Source: Larus michahellis
Lineage: Eukaryota > Chordata > Aves > Charadriiformes > Laridae
Direction: 5' to 3'
NCBI RefSeq assembly: GCF_964199755.1
Contig: NC_133903.1
Coordinates: 56,612,739 to 56,676,738, forward strand
DNA length: 64,000 bases
The notes beneath the pieces were generated by a model that was not told the DNA's origin, did no database searches, and was given only the letters and a program-made list of their open reading frames with translations. This document shows, piece after piece, positions 13,456-26,000 of this stretch. How positions within the stretch are numbered: the stretch's first letter is position 1; each line of letters opens with the position of its first letter. Made by a program: the position numbers and the translations under genes.

Positions 13456-16400
13456 AGTGCAGCGCTTCATTAAACACATCAAAGCTCCTCTTGTACACTA
13501 AAGGCCATTCCCTCCTGCACGGCACAGGAAATGAATAGACGTGTTTTGAAAAATACACTTCGGTTAATATTTAATGCTATGTTTGAAAGCGAAAATGAAA
13601 AAATAATATTAATTTATCTTTCTTTGGTGTGTACAACACTGGTTTAATTTCAATCTGCAAACACTTAGAATAAAAGGAACACCTTTCAGATGGCTTTCTT
13701 TGGAATTAGCAATAGCTTTACATGGGTAAACATACTATTTATGTTCTCTGAAGCTGTAGAAATCAGCCTAATGGAATAACTCAGCTTAGCACTGTCTGAA
13801 TTTCCACCCCAAATGCATTAGGTTATTTTGAAAACATGTGAGTGTTAAAATTTAAAAGCCGATGTCTGTAGCTCTCCCTTGGGTTAGTCTGATGTCTTTC
13901 CCAAAGCGGGGCAAGGTCGGGAGGAGCAGGGTCCCTGTGGAGAATCCCAGTGCCCATCCTGGGATGAGGAGCATCACCCCGGGTGGAGGACGGAGGGTCT
14001 GCCAGGACCAGAACAGGACCAGCACCAGCACGTGGCCCCCGGGAAAAGTCAGCAGCTTTTCCCAGGCCCTCCGGTCCAGCTCTCCCCCGTTAAAAATCTT
14101 TGAAGAAGTATCAGAAAAACAATAGACAGCCCTAAAACATTAACCATTGAAGCAAAAAAACGATGCGATGCTCTAATGCGGGACGTGGAAGCCAAAATAA
14201 TCAATACTTGTGTGTGAAAACAAATGCCAGATGTGGTAGCGCTGCCCCTAAGTTCCGTGTGGGAGATGGTGAAGGTGACGGTCGGAGCGGCTGCAGCAGA
14301 AGCCTCTTCTGCCTCACACCCTGGAATGGTGGGCTCATCCCCACTGGGGCTCTGGAAAAGGCTTCACCAAGGCCCAGCCTTTCTCCTGCTCCGGTGCATT
14401 GAGTGGATGTAAAACAAAAGTTGGAACCGGAGGTAGATTTGGAAACTAGACACAGCTGCGAAATAAGACTTCCTGATTTTGGGGTGGTTTTGTTGTTCCT
14501 TTTTTGCGGGTTTTTTGTGGTTTTCTTTCTCCTTTTTCAGGGTGTGTTCAGTCCTTCCTCTGATCAAGTCAGTCCCCAGCTGAATGCTGCCGCCTCTCGA
14601 GGCATTTCGACGCGAGGAGCCGGCCCCTGACGATTTAGTGCCTCTGAGCCGCAGCCAGATAAGGCTCTTTCCAGGTACTCAAGTTTCCCTGAAGTTCAGA
14701 GCCTGGAGTTGTTTTGTTTCCCGGCTGGCTCCGAGTCTGTGGGACATTGTGGAAGGGAGAAACCTCCCACTCCAGCGCCAGGCGACGGCGGGGTGTCCCA
14801 GCCGCTCCTCTCCTCCACCCGCAGCTTCCCTCTCCCAGCACCGGGGAAACGAAACGGGCAACCAGCTCAGGCAGTTCTTAATAGGCACTGGAGTGGGAAA
14901 AGTCAGAGGTACCTTCACAATGCACGACAAAGGGGAAGGAAAAAAAGCAAGATGGGATTGAAAAAAAACGCGTGAATGTTTTTTCCCAGTGTGACCATAC
15001 GGAGCGTTGGAGAACAGCGTTTTATGACCGTGTGTTGGACTGGGCACCGCTGGCCTGCTCTGCCTTGGAAATCCTCCTTACTTGCACACTGATGAACTTA
15101 AAGAAAAGAAATAAAGTAACATTAAGAACACAAAGAAAAAAATTAAGTAACATTAGAAAACTTAATTTAAAACCCCCATAAATAGTGAGCAATGAACGAA
15201 TAAATTCTCTGCTGACTCAGGCTCAGCCGCCACGGGTTGGGTTCTCCTCAACCTTTGGTGGGGGAGGATTTGTTACTGACTGGTGAGCAGCAGAGATGTT
15301 TTGAAGGAGATAAAAAAAAATAATCCTTTGTTCAAAGCTTCCCAAAAAAGGAATAAATTGTTGCTCTTGTGCTTAATTTACGGTGCTCAATAAGTTTTCT
15401 GGGAAAGCCAAGGTGCAGCCTCGGCTTGTCACGGGCTACGACAGCCCGTGTCGCTGCCAAAGGGAGGCGAGAGAAGGTTTCCAAGACGAGCGGCGTGGTG
15501 CAATACATGTGTACGGTGTTCCGGTCTTCGGCAGAAAATAGGAATGCCTGTGTAAGTCGTACACCAAACCGCAGTGGAGATGCGCAGCGTATTGCACAGA
15601 GCCGAGTCCGGGGGCTCAGACCCTCAGCCCTCTGGAGATCGGGGGGTTCAAGGCCAAGTGGGGCCACACAGGAGGGACCCTGGGTGGCCTCAGGAACCCG
15701 GCGCTTATGGCCCAGCCTCGGTCCCCTCTCCCCTGCTGAGCCTGCGCATCGCCCTGCACCAGCCTTGGTGTCCCAAGACGTCCTTAGTATCTTCAATACT
15801 CCAAAAACGTTGCAACCCTCAAGCTCAACAGCCAGCAGCGCGGCCCCGGGGACCCGCACGGCTCCCTTTGCTCTGCTGTGGGGCTTTGGGGCATCTCTCA
15901 CCCACCCTCCGGCAGCAACTGGAGAGGCTGGGAGGAGAGGGCAGGAAAATTAATCAGACCTTCAGGACTTTGCTGAGACCCCCGTCAGTGAAAATTGATG
16001 TCGCGGTTGTTACGGCTTACCCTACTAGCTCAAGCCTTTTCAGTTTTGAGTTTCCTAATGAAAAGTTCTTTGAACTGCTTTGCTGAGATCCCCTTTATGG
16101 CTCTTCTGGTGAACTTTTCCTACATAGGTAATTTATCCAGGCGGCTGGGTTCCATCTCAGACGCTCCCCACCGCTCCCTGGGGTACGAAAGCAGGGGCTG
16201 CTGCCCGCTCTCTGCCTCTGTTAGTTACCGCCTTTCGTTTTCTTTGCAAGTAGCATTGGCTGAACTGCCACGTGCTCAATATTTGAATAAAGATCTGAAA
16301 CTTAAGTGCTATCCAGACATTTTCAATGGTCTTTCCCCATTAATGCTTTTTTCAATGCTTTTTCCCCCCCTCTACTGTAAAGCAGCAACTTTCTAGGAAG

Positions 16401-17412
16401 GAGAGCCCCCTTTAACGGGGAATAACGGAACAGAAGCCCCCTGGTTTCAGAGCTGCTGGGACGTTGCTGCTGAGCAGCGCGGCAGTGCTGGGGGGCACGA
16501 AGCTGCCTCTGCCCCCCGCTCCTGCTGCCGAGCCCCGGGAACTGGGCAGGGAATTCCAGAGGGAATTCGGGAGCGAGGGGATGGCACAGGTAAATGAGTC
16601 TCAGGGCACCCCGTCCTCCCCCCTGCTCACCAAGGCATGTACGAGAGATGTCTGGAGGAATTAAGCTCCAGCTCTTACCTCTGACGGGTCCTGCGCAGGA
16701 CGGTAATTAATGATCGCCCTTTCCATTGCACAACGGGCGTCCCACGGCGCCTGCCAGGCTCTGTTAGGAAACATCTCCAGTATTTCAGCAAAGATCCCTC
16801 TGAGGAGCATTGCCAAAGTAACATTGCGTCCTAAAGAAAAAGGATTGCTGACAAACAGCTAAAATTAAAAACAAGCTCTACCGGCATCCAGCAAACGTCC
16901 ATGAAAGATATACAGAGGTTATTCTTCCAGCTGTCTTTTGTCAAACCTTGCTGACGTGCCTGAATCTTCTCCCGTATGTCACCCGTATCAGCTGAACTAC
17001 CAGCAAAATCAGGCGGGAAAGCTTTTGGAAGTGAATATAAGCACAAATAAAGTGCACTGTTGAAGCAGAGAATTGAGACACTTGAAGCATGTCCTGGATG
17101 GCTTCAGGTGGGATCTGGTGGTGCCTTATCTGGCTGTGGGACATTTGATGGACGCCTGTGGCTGCTGGGTACAAAAATAGGATAAATCCAATGGGAAAGT
17201 GACATCTGGCACTCCAGCACTGGCTTTTCCATCTGTCTGGTTATATATAACACGTGGTTATAACCAGGTCCAAACTGACTATAATCCGAAGCACTTTGGG
17301 AATAAAACTCCTGGCTGCTGTGCTGCAGCTGGGTGGTGACAGTGGCAGCCAGGAGGGCCAGCGTGGGTGCTCCCATGGCTGGGGGCCGTGGCGAAACGCC
17401 GCTGTCTGCCCT

Positions 17413-17460
17413 GCCATCCCAGCCCTTGGCATCCCAGCCCTTGGCACGCCAGCCCTTGCA
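17413..17460. repeat. 15-base minisatellite, three units
   Basis: Three copies of a GCATCCCAGCCCTTG unit with minor changes. It is short and without visible function. Confidence 0.85.
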
Positions 17461-18662
17461 CTCTCACCGCTCTTTCCCAACACCGGCAGCGGCGCCGGCA
17501 GCTCCCAGTCTGGGAAAGGTCGTGGCTGGTGCGAAGCCGGGGGTGAGTCTCGAGAGGCGCGGCGCTGGGAACGCAGATGGGAATGTCTGAAGGGGAGCCT
17601 GAGCGGGCTTCACCCCTCGTCTGCTGCTGGAGACGTGAAATCCACGGGGCTATATCCCTACTTCAGCACGAGGGCTTTTTAATTTAGCACATTTGAAGCT
17701 TTAAAATTACCTGAACCTGAGGTTTGCATGTGAATTCGATGCCAAGTCTCTAGCCCTGTGTTTGAGGCCATGCCTGAACTCTGCGGTGTTTTCAGGTGGA
17801 GGTCTCGCCTCTCCAGGCTCATCCTCCGCACAGGGACAGGGATCCGATACCGAGGGTCAGAAGAATTTGAAGTCGCCACCTCTGAGGAAGCAAGGAGAGA
17901 ACATCATGGATGTATTGCTGAACGTAATTTATTTATTTATGAGAGCATGCTTGGATGGTGTAATGGCCAGCGTTTCTGTCCATCACTGCCACCTCCCTCC
18001 CAGGCGCGCTGGTGTCCCCTCCCGGTGTCTGTGCACCTGGAGGTGGGGATGGGAGAGTCCCCTGAAAGAGGGGGCAGGCACAGAGGAGGGGGACTCGTAG
18101 AGGAAAATACTTTCCAAACCTGTCACTTCTGCTTTTAAGTAGGATTTTGACCCGTGCTGCGGTCACTGGGCATCTCCTGCGGCTGTTGGGCTGTAGCTGG
18201 GTGACGAGCTGCGTGGGCGAGTTAACAGGTACCTTTGCTTCTCAACAGCAACTAATCAGAAACAAGAGAGCGGCAGCTCCGTAAGCGTGTCCTTAGATAT
18301 ATATAAAGTGAGGATTGATTGTGAGAAAAGCTTTCCAGGCCAAAATCCAATAAAAAATGTGGATTTCAATTCCTGTCAAGGAAAAAGACAATCTTAAACC
18401 CCAACAGGCCCCTGATTTTACAGTGGGAATGGCAGCGGGCTGAGGAGCACCTTCTGGCGATGGTGTTCGGATGGTCCTGGCGCAGGCAGGGTTTGTCCAC
18501 AATGTGCAATTCCTTCCCAGACACCCCCGGAGCCGCAGGACACGGAGGGAGAGGAGGCAGGGGGGGTGGTCCTGGGTTTGCCTCCGTCTGCTTCCCGTGG
18601 GGATGCTGGGGGAGACCTTAGGGACAGGGAATATACATTGGCAATGCAAGTCAGATGGCAAG

Positions 18663-18706
18663 GTTTGGGTTTATTTTGGGTTTATAATGGGTTTATTTTG
18701 TTTAAT
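18663..18706. repeat. Short imperfect GGGTTTATTTT tandem repeat
   Basis: Three imperfect units of GGGTTTATTTT or GGGTTTATAAT. Probably slippage-derived. Confidence 0.7.
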
Positions 18707-20181
18707 ACGCTAATTGAAACGGTTTGACAATGTTCTGTATAAAACCAGGGGAAGTCTGGCCCACTGGCTGTTTACAATTGGCACAGAAGCGTGTGCTTCC
18801 TCCGAATCCTGCCAGCCGCGTGCCTCCAGCCCAAAGCGCATCCCCACTGCATCGCTACGGCAGCTGCCAGGGCTCATTCAAACACTTTTCTACCCACTAA
18901 ATTACAAAAAATCGTCATTATTTCTTTGAACTCAGGTACTTTTCCCAGGAGGAAGGCTCTCCCTGGTCTGGGCCTCCCCTGTTGGACACCCACGTGCAGT
19001 CCCCGGGGTTCGCTGGGTTCCCCCGGGCCACCGCAAACCGCAGTACAACCCCCCGGTTCTGTAGAGCGGGGACGGCAGCGAATGAGGCGTACAGCTGGCC
19101 TTCCGCTCCCGCAGGTACATAAAGAAACGGTCTGTTTGCTTTCCTGTTTTATGAACCGGAGAGCTTTCTTAGGAAATCCTAATGGCTTTATGGGTTTAAA
19201 GGTGTATTCCTGCGGAGGTGGGGATGACCAGGAGCGTCCAGGGAGAGAGCGTAGCCCGGGTCGGGGGCGCTGGGGGAGACCCGTGTGCTCTTTTATTTCT
19301 TTATGAGAATTGCTCCAAGTCCTGTCAAAGTCCTCGAAGTCCCCCCGTCCCTCCACTGCGGCGTGTCGGACCGAGCCTGGGCACTGTGGCCGCTCGCACA
19401 AACCACTTTTAATTTTAGCAGCTCAGGATCAGCGACTGCAAGTGTAAGGTGCATCCTGTAAGTGATTTAATTTCAGAGTTACATTGCAAGCTGGCATAAA
19501 CCAAGGATAACTCAGGCCCGGGCGGTTCGGTAGACTTTCGCTCAAGTAGGAAACTGGAGTTAAAACTCTCCCTGGCAAGGGGGACCCTCGCTGGGGTGCC
19601 CCAGGCAAGGAGAGTGCGGGGGACAAGGTGGGGACACAGACCCTGCCTGAAACAAGACCTTCCACCCGGCACAGGGCAATGTCGCAGCAAAATGTTCTGA
19701 GAATCGTTCACCAGCCTTTCCCACACCGCTGCGCAGGTTTCCGTGCTCGCGCGCAGCTCCCAGCCGGATGGAACCTGGCGCGCACCCTGGTGGGTGCCGC
19801 AGCCGAGAGCCCCCAGACCGGCGCAGGGGGCTGGGGGGTGATTCCTGCAGAGCTGCAGGGGCTGGGACGTGGGAATCGAGCGGTGCCAAACTGGTTAGCA
19901 CACATGGTCCCAAATAAAGCAGCTCGCCTTGCATTTGCCTTGCTCTTCGAAGCGTTTCCCAATGTCAGATTCACCTAAGTAAGTGGGTGGTTTGTAGTTA
20001 CTAACGGCTTCACAGGGTCACCTACTATTTTTACCTAATTTGGAGTGAAAAATACAAAGAAAGAAATGACAAAGATGGCTTGCCAGCATCCCGCAGCACC
20101 CATTTTGCACCTGCCCCAGGTCACCACCGGCAGGGAACCGCTCAGCACTGGCTCCCGTCCCAGCAGGATGGCTGGGGACAC

Positions 20182-20208
20182 CGGTGACACTGGTGACACT
20201 GGTGACAG
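20182..20208. repeat. 9-base tandem repeat (GGTGACACT, three units)
   Basis: Three consecutive units of GGTGACACT, the last one incomplete. It lies 110 bases before the GGGGAY array and has no visible coding role. Confidence 0.85.
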
Positions 20209-20320
20209 GTCTGGCTGGCCACATGTGCCCAGCCACGGCGACCCTGGCACTGTGTTTTCCTGCAGCAGAAATCCCTGGGCATGGCTGGGATTTAGAGTAC
20301 CCATCTGGTTTGCTTAACCA

Positions 20321-20386
20321 GATGGGGACGGGGACGGGGACGGGGATGGGGATGGGCATGGGGATGGGGATGGGGATGGAGACGGG
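20321..20386. repeat. (GGGGAY)n hexanucleotide array
   Basis: About ten units of GGGGAC or GGGGAT (one GGGCAT) on the plus strand. Regularly spaced runs of three to four G predict G-quadruplex formation on this strand. Confidence 0.92.
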
Positions 20387-21262
20387 CGCCAGCACTATTC
20401 GCTCGTTGGGATGCTGCCAAAGCCCTCGCCAGGGGCCGAGCAGGGAGAGGGATTTACACCGACGTAGAGGGTTTTTCCCTGTGCTCAAACACCTGGTGCA
20501 GCAGAGACAAAGGTGGGCAACAACCCCCTGCGCAGGGCCCAGCCCCGAGACTGGAAAGGCAGGATGCTGCTCACCCCGACAGTTCAAAGCAGCATCCACT
20601 TTGAAATGTAGGCGTCTACTTTGGAAACAGTACTGCAATATTATTTTATTCCAAAAAGGTAAACTCTCTGACTTAACAGAGCGAGGGAGCCGAGTGCTGG
20701 GAGCCGGGAGGGTGCAGCGTGACCCTGTAACTTGGTGTGAGACGCTTACTGGAAAAGGGTAACCTGTACCTGAGACCTAAATAAAACCGGTCGATAACAG
20801 GCAATGACTGTGTAGTCTGGTAAAATATCAGCTGAATTATTAACTTTGGCATTGTTACTGTAATCAAGCTAATTTATTGACATAGCTGTTATAATAATTC
20901 ATTCTTAGATAATTCTGCTATGTCAATACGCATGAGGGGAGAGGGGAACGGGGCCAAACCCGCGGTGGTGGTTTTGTAATTGTGTCTTTAAAGCGAGGGG
21001 GGGGCTAGGGAGGAGACAAACACAGCTTGTTTGGCACTTGGCACCCAGTGCCTTTTTGGTTTTGTTTTTCCCCAAATGAATGTGCACAAACCGACGGCAG
21101 CCATTAGGTTTCTGGCCATCTGATAAAAGAAGCATCAAACCCAGGCTGTGGGTGAGAGCGGGGCGTTAAACCCGAGCCCTGCCAGGCTCAGGCTGGCGCT
21201 CGCGTGGTTTCTGCAGCGATGAACTGGCCAAGCGCATGCAATGCACTGGCACCATGCGCTGG

Positions 21263-21943
21263 TGTCCTGGTTTGAGCAACATGGGGTTAATTCATCTTTC
21301 AGTAATTTTACTTTTCGGTAAGGTCTCTTCCAATGCTGGGGAAAACCGCACTTTTAGCAGACTCCAGTGTCGGAATTTGTGCCAGTGTTTCCTTTACAGC
21401 CGGCTCTGGGGTGCGGGTTTCAAGGTCTCAGTGTTTCCAGCTCCCCAGGTGCGGGGACGAGGAGGAGCGAGACCCGGGCGCTGGCCCCAAGCTGCCAACG
21501 GGATTATTTCACACCGTGAACGGCACATCCCACAGAAATGAGACAGTTTGCTGAGGAGTTCTCTCTCTCTCTTTCTCTAATGGCTGCCACCCTGAGCACT
21601 CCTCGCCCCGGTGCCGGAGCCCTGAGCCCTTCCCTTCCTCCCGCAGCCGCAGCGCTCGCAGGGTCCCACGTTGGCTGTCCCTGCGGGGAGTGCACGGCTC
21701 CCTGTGGGGGAATGGGCTGGGGACGGTCCTTGTCTATGTTATATTGGTGTCGGGATCAACACTGGTTCTTTAGTGTCGTTAATGTTAATTATCTAGTCTT
21801 ATTCTACTAAACCTGTTTACATTTCAACCCTCAGGTTTCCTTGCTTTTTCCCCGATTACCCTTCCCAGGTGGGCAGGGGTCATCGGGTGAGAGAATAATC
21901 GTCTAAACGACAATTAATGGTTGTGGGCTTTTAGACCATAACA
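21263..21943 (+). mobile_element. Solo LTR-like element of avian type
   Basis: It begins TGTCCTGGTTTGAG and ends near GACCATAACA, about 680 bases later, with a CAATTAATGGTTGTGGG-type segment just before the end. This layout matches a second avian LTR type that I recognise. It is more decayed than the LTR at 53.5 kb, and no clear target-site duplication is seen. No internal viral genes are adjacent. Confidence 0.6.
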
Positions 21944-22768
21944 ACCGGCCAAGCTCGCACGCCGCAGGGCTTGAGCGGGTGCGATGCACCGGTGCGTGTG
22001 GCTTTGCCATTCCCTGTCCCAACCCGGCGCTGGAGACGGGTGCGGGAAGGCAGAGCCTGGATGAGCCGCCGTTCCCAGGCAGCCAGGTCTTTTAATTATT
22101 GGTGCTCGCTGGTGCTGCTAATGGACTGCGGCAGCTCCTCGTGCCCTCAGCCTGGGAGGAAGGCTGGCACGGACAAAGGACCGGCACCAGTTGGGCACCG
22201 GCACCCCCAGCCTCTCTCCTGGCCCCAGTAGCCACCATGGGCTGGCAGGAGGCAGCCAAGGTGGCCACCCGCTGTCACCATGGGCTCCGGCCTTGGGGAC
22301 GCTCAGGGACATGGCATGGGGTGGACATGGAGAGGGAGGGGGGCAGGACGGGGGCGTATGGTCACCAGCGTTGGAACATTGCTGCCCGATGGATATGTTT
22401 ATCCCAGGATAAGTGCTGCTGGGCGCTTGGCAGCCTGTAGCCGGGCTCATTAAGCTGCGCCGCTGCCTCCCTGGGTGAGGCCACGGGCAGCTGGCCGCCG
22501 GCCCTGGGCAGCCGGAGCTGCTGTCTCCACAGCACAGCCCAGGCGCCGAGGCCAGCAACGCTCACAGCATTTCTCAGGGCAATTAAAGCCAGGCTTGGAA
22601 GCCAAAACCTTGGTTTCTGAGTCTTAAAATACCAGCCACAGATCCCGGGCTGGATTCTGCCGCGTGTGCAGTGTCTGTGCCCATCGTCTGCCGGCACCAG
22701 GACAGGGGTGGGCCTGGCCCGGCTGGTTGTGGGTGGGCAGCACTGGGGCCTCTGTGCCAGCCCTGGGT

Positions 22769-23014
22769 TTTACACTGCAAGAGGGGAGACTGAGATGAGG
22801 TGGGAGGCAGAAATTGTTGGCTGTGAGGGCGGTGAGCCCCTGGCCCAGGTTGCCCAGAGAAGCTGTGGCTGCCCCATCCCTGGAGGGGTTCAAGGCCAGG
22901 TTGGCCGGGGCTTGGAGCAACCTGGGCTGGTGGGAGGTGTCCCTGCCCAGGGCAGGGGGTGCCACTGGGTGGCCTTTAAGGTCCCTTCCCACCCAAACCA
23001 TGCTGTGACTCTGT
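22769..23014 (+). mobile_element. CR1 retrotransposon 3' end
   Basis: It begins near GTTTTACACTGCAAGAGGGG and ends at CCATGCTGTGACTCTGTGG. The body differs by only a few bases from the copy at 10909-11097 and matches the reverse complement of 54503-54750. Confidence 0.9.
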
Positions 23015-26000
23015 GGAAAGCTGTAAGACAGTGACACTAGGTGACTTACAGAGCTGAGCTGCAACCCAGTGATCACCCAAACGCAGGCTTCTAATCAAAA
23101 ACAATCACCAAAATGATAATGAAGAGATCTTTAGTGATGACAAAGCAGAGTTGTTATTGCATTAGCAAATGATGCATCAAAGTACTAGTTGCCAAAGCCC
23201 CCTGTGGCATTGATGTGGTCTTTACAAAAAAAAAAAAAAAAAAAAAGGCAAACCATGTTCTGTGCAGGGAGGGGGGCACACAGACGGCTCGGGGGACTTG
23301 CGGTGTTTGTGTGTGTCGCACCTTTTCCCTGATGTGGTGACGATGCAAACGGTGCCTCTGCTCGCCCCCAGCAGCGGCTCCCCCTCGCCTGGGTCAGCAC
23401 CGAAGAGGCTCCGATGGCTGCAGGTTATTAGAGCAAATCAAGCTTCTGAAAAAATCGGGGATGTTTTTCCTCGCTCAGAGGTGGGCACCCATGTCCTTTC
23501 AAGCTTGGCAATGGCTTCTGTGAACTACTCGTGGTGTAATTCCGAGATGCCCGTTGCAGCTGCCCGCTGCCTTTGCAGCACCGATCCTATCTTTTTCTTT
23601 ACTTGGATTGAAATGACTCATCCATAACTTAATTCTGGGGGACTCACCAAAATAACTTCTGGGCAAATGCGTTATTAGATACTATTTAAAAGATGACTGT
23701 GGCATCAGCAACTGGGAGTTTTATTTGTGTCAGCAGGGGACACACAAGTGAAATCCGAATTATGAGGGCTGAGGCTGGCAGCGGTGGCAGGAGCCGGGGT
23801 CTGCAGGGCTGGAACAGGGTCGGTGTTCAGGGTTCAGTGGTGTCGAAGCACCAGGAGCTGTGAAGGTACCAGTCTGGAAGGAGAGTCCTACCCCTGGTAG
23901 GGTTGAATGTAGCCTTCAGGGAGGGGTGCAGAGCAGAGAGGGACAGACGGGTGGACGCTACGACCATGGAGCATCCATTCTGTGGCACCTCCTGCCTTAG
24001 GGTACATCGGTCAAGAGACATCTTCTGTCTTTGGCTCCACTCTGTGGATTTACACCCCAGCGTGGGCAGCAGAATCTGACATATTGCTGTCCTCGGTCTT
24101 TCGAGTTGTACTGGGGACGATGGTGGGAAACGCTCTGTCAGAAGCGCTTCAGTTAGAATATATTGATATTCATCATACACCAAACACCTGTTTTAATTAT
24201 GCAGCCACAGCGAGAGATACCGTAGAACTGGGCGTGCATTTAATAAGAAAAATAATCAATAAAATTCAGTTTATTAAGCTTCCTAAAAGCCATCACAATG
24301 TTACCTTTATTAGATTTCTGATCGGCTTATGAGACTTGGGAATGGCCATTTTAAAACCAGAAATAAATTTTGCCACCGGGTGAAATGCTTTCATGCTGCA
24401 GGCTGGCGGGGGCTTGGTGACTTCTGATGGAGCCGAGGTGCTTTATGTCTCCCACAGACCTCCCTGGCTGGTCGCGAAGCATTTCCATAAACCAAGATGT
24501 AGTTCTCCGGGATTTTGGTCTCTGGTTGAGCTGTAGGATAGTTTGAATCGTCCACTGTAAAGGATACGTAGGAGTTAAGACGATCGGAAGGAATTCAGGT
24601 TTGGGTTGATCTTTATGGTTGTTTTTCTTCATTATATATTTAGAAAAAATCCTAATTTTAAACACAGCATTAAAGGGGTCTGTACTCTCAGTTGTCTTTG
24701 GAGGTTGCTCTCAGGGTGTCCTGAAGACGCCTCGGTACCTGGACCGGGAGCAGATGCACTTCCATGGCTGGGCTTCATAGAGACCCACCTGCCCTTCGCT
24801 TGGGCAAACCATGGGCTGGTGCCCACCTCGGCGGGGCGGGAAAGAGCAGGACCCCTGCAAACAGGGGGCTTCTGGAGGAAACCTTTCACTCCTCAGCCTT
24901 TAGCTTTAGAGGGGCGTTTTCTTTTTTTGGGGTGTTTTATTCTCAGGACGGTGCCTGCCTGCTCCCTGCGTGGGAGACATCACTGCGGGTGCAGCATCCC
25001 TACGGGTCCCCTGCCCCACCAATGGCACCCCCAGGCTGGGCACCACCGGAACCGCCTCTGCACACACAACGTCTGTCTGCGGTCCATGAGCACGTGCCCT
25101 GCTCCTTCGGGGAGAACGCGGCAGCCTTGGCAGGGGACAAGAAGGACAATAAGTTCTCGCCCTTCGTAATGTAAATTTCTCAGGAGGTTTCACCTGCCGG
25201 GGCAGCTTTATCGCCGCTCTGAGCGTGCCACCGGGCTGGCAGCACCAGCAACACGGGCTGCTTCTGAAGCCAGCCGCCAGCCAGGTTGAAAGGACGCTCC
25301 TCAGCAAAGCAGAGATTGTTTTATTATTATTATAGCTTGGATAAACCATCATCATTAAAAGGCTGCAGCTGAAGTTTGTCCCTGTGGAAGTAAGGAGGCT
25401 TTCTTCTGCTGACGAGGGAAACGCTCCGGTGGAGAGAGCAGTAATTGGCAGAGTCTGTAGCCTCATCTCATCAGCCTGATAAGGACCTTCAGAAGATCAA
25501 GAGCAGCAGCATGAAAGGGATAAGAGGGGAGAAACCTGATTATTCTAAGGTGAAATAATTTATTTCTGGAGTCTTCCGACACATCCAATTCCTGTAAATT
25601 AGTGACTCTCCCCCTCTTCATTGGACACAAGGTAATAGCACAGATTTAACAGAAAAATGAGCAGCGTTTGAAGGCCAGAAAGTGCAGTGAGGTGGTTTCA
25701 GTGAAAAGGTTTAGTGCCAGCGCCTGGCGAAGGCACCAGCAGAGGCTTCACCTCTCCTGGCGTAGCCTGTCTGGGGAAGAGTCACAATTTGGCACCTCTG
25801 GGAGATGGAGAGACTCTGTCACCTCTTGGGGTTTTACTCTAAGGCCACAGTCACTTTAAAACAGTGACTGTGCCCACAGCACCCAACCTGCAACGTGAAA
25901 CTCTCTGGTTTTAGTCCTGAGCCACTGAACCTTGTTGCATTTTATTCTGCTAAATGAGGCACCCTACAAAAAGCTGATACTTCCTTGCCTTCACCACATC

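Larger units (their letters stand above)
11098..21262. other. Non-coding DNA with one CR1 fragment and small tandem repeats
   Basis: Apart from the CR1 at 13.25 kb and the tandem repeats listed separately, I see no gene. The long minus-strand frame at 20018-20638 owes its Pro/Ile/Val repeats to the GGGGAY array. An AT-rich block lies at about 13480-13860. Confidence 0.55.

Noticed and set aside
20018-20638. 206-codon minus-strand ORF with Pro-Ile/Pro-Val repeats
   Set aside because: The repeat is the translation of the GGGGAY array. The rest has no recognisable family.
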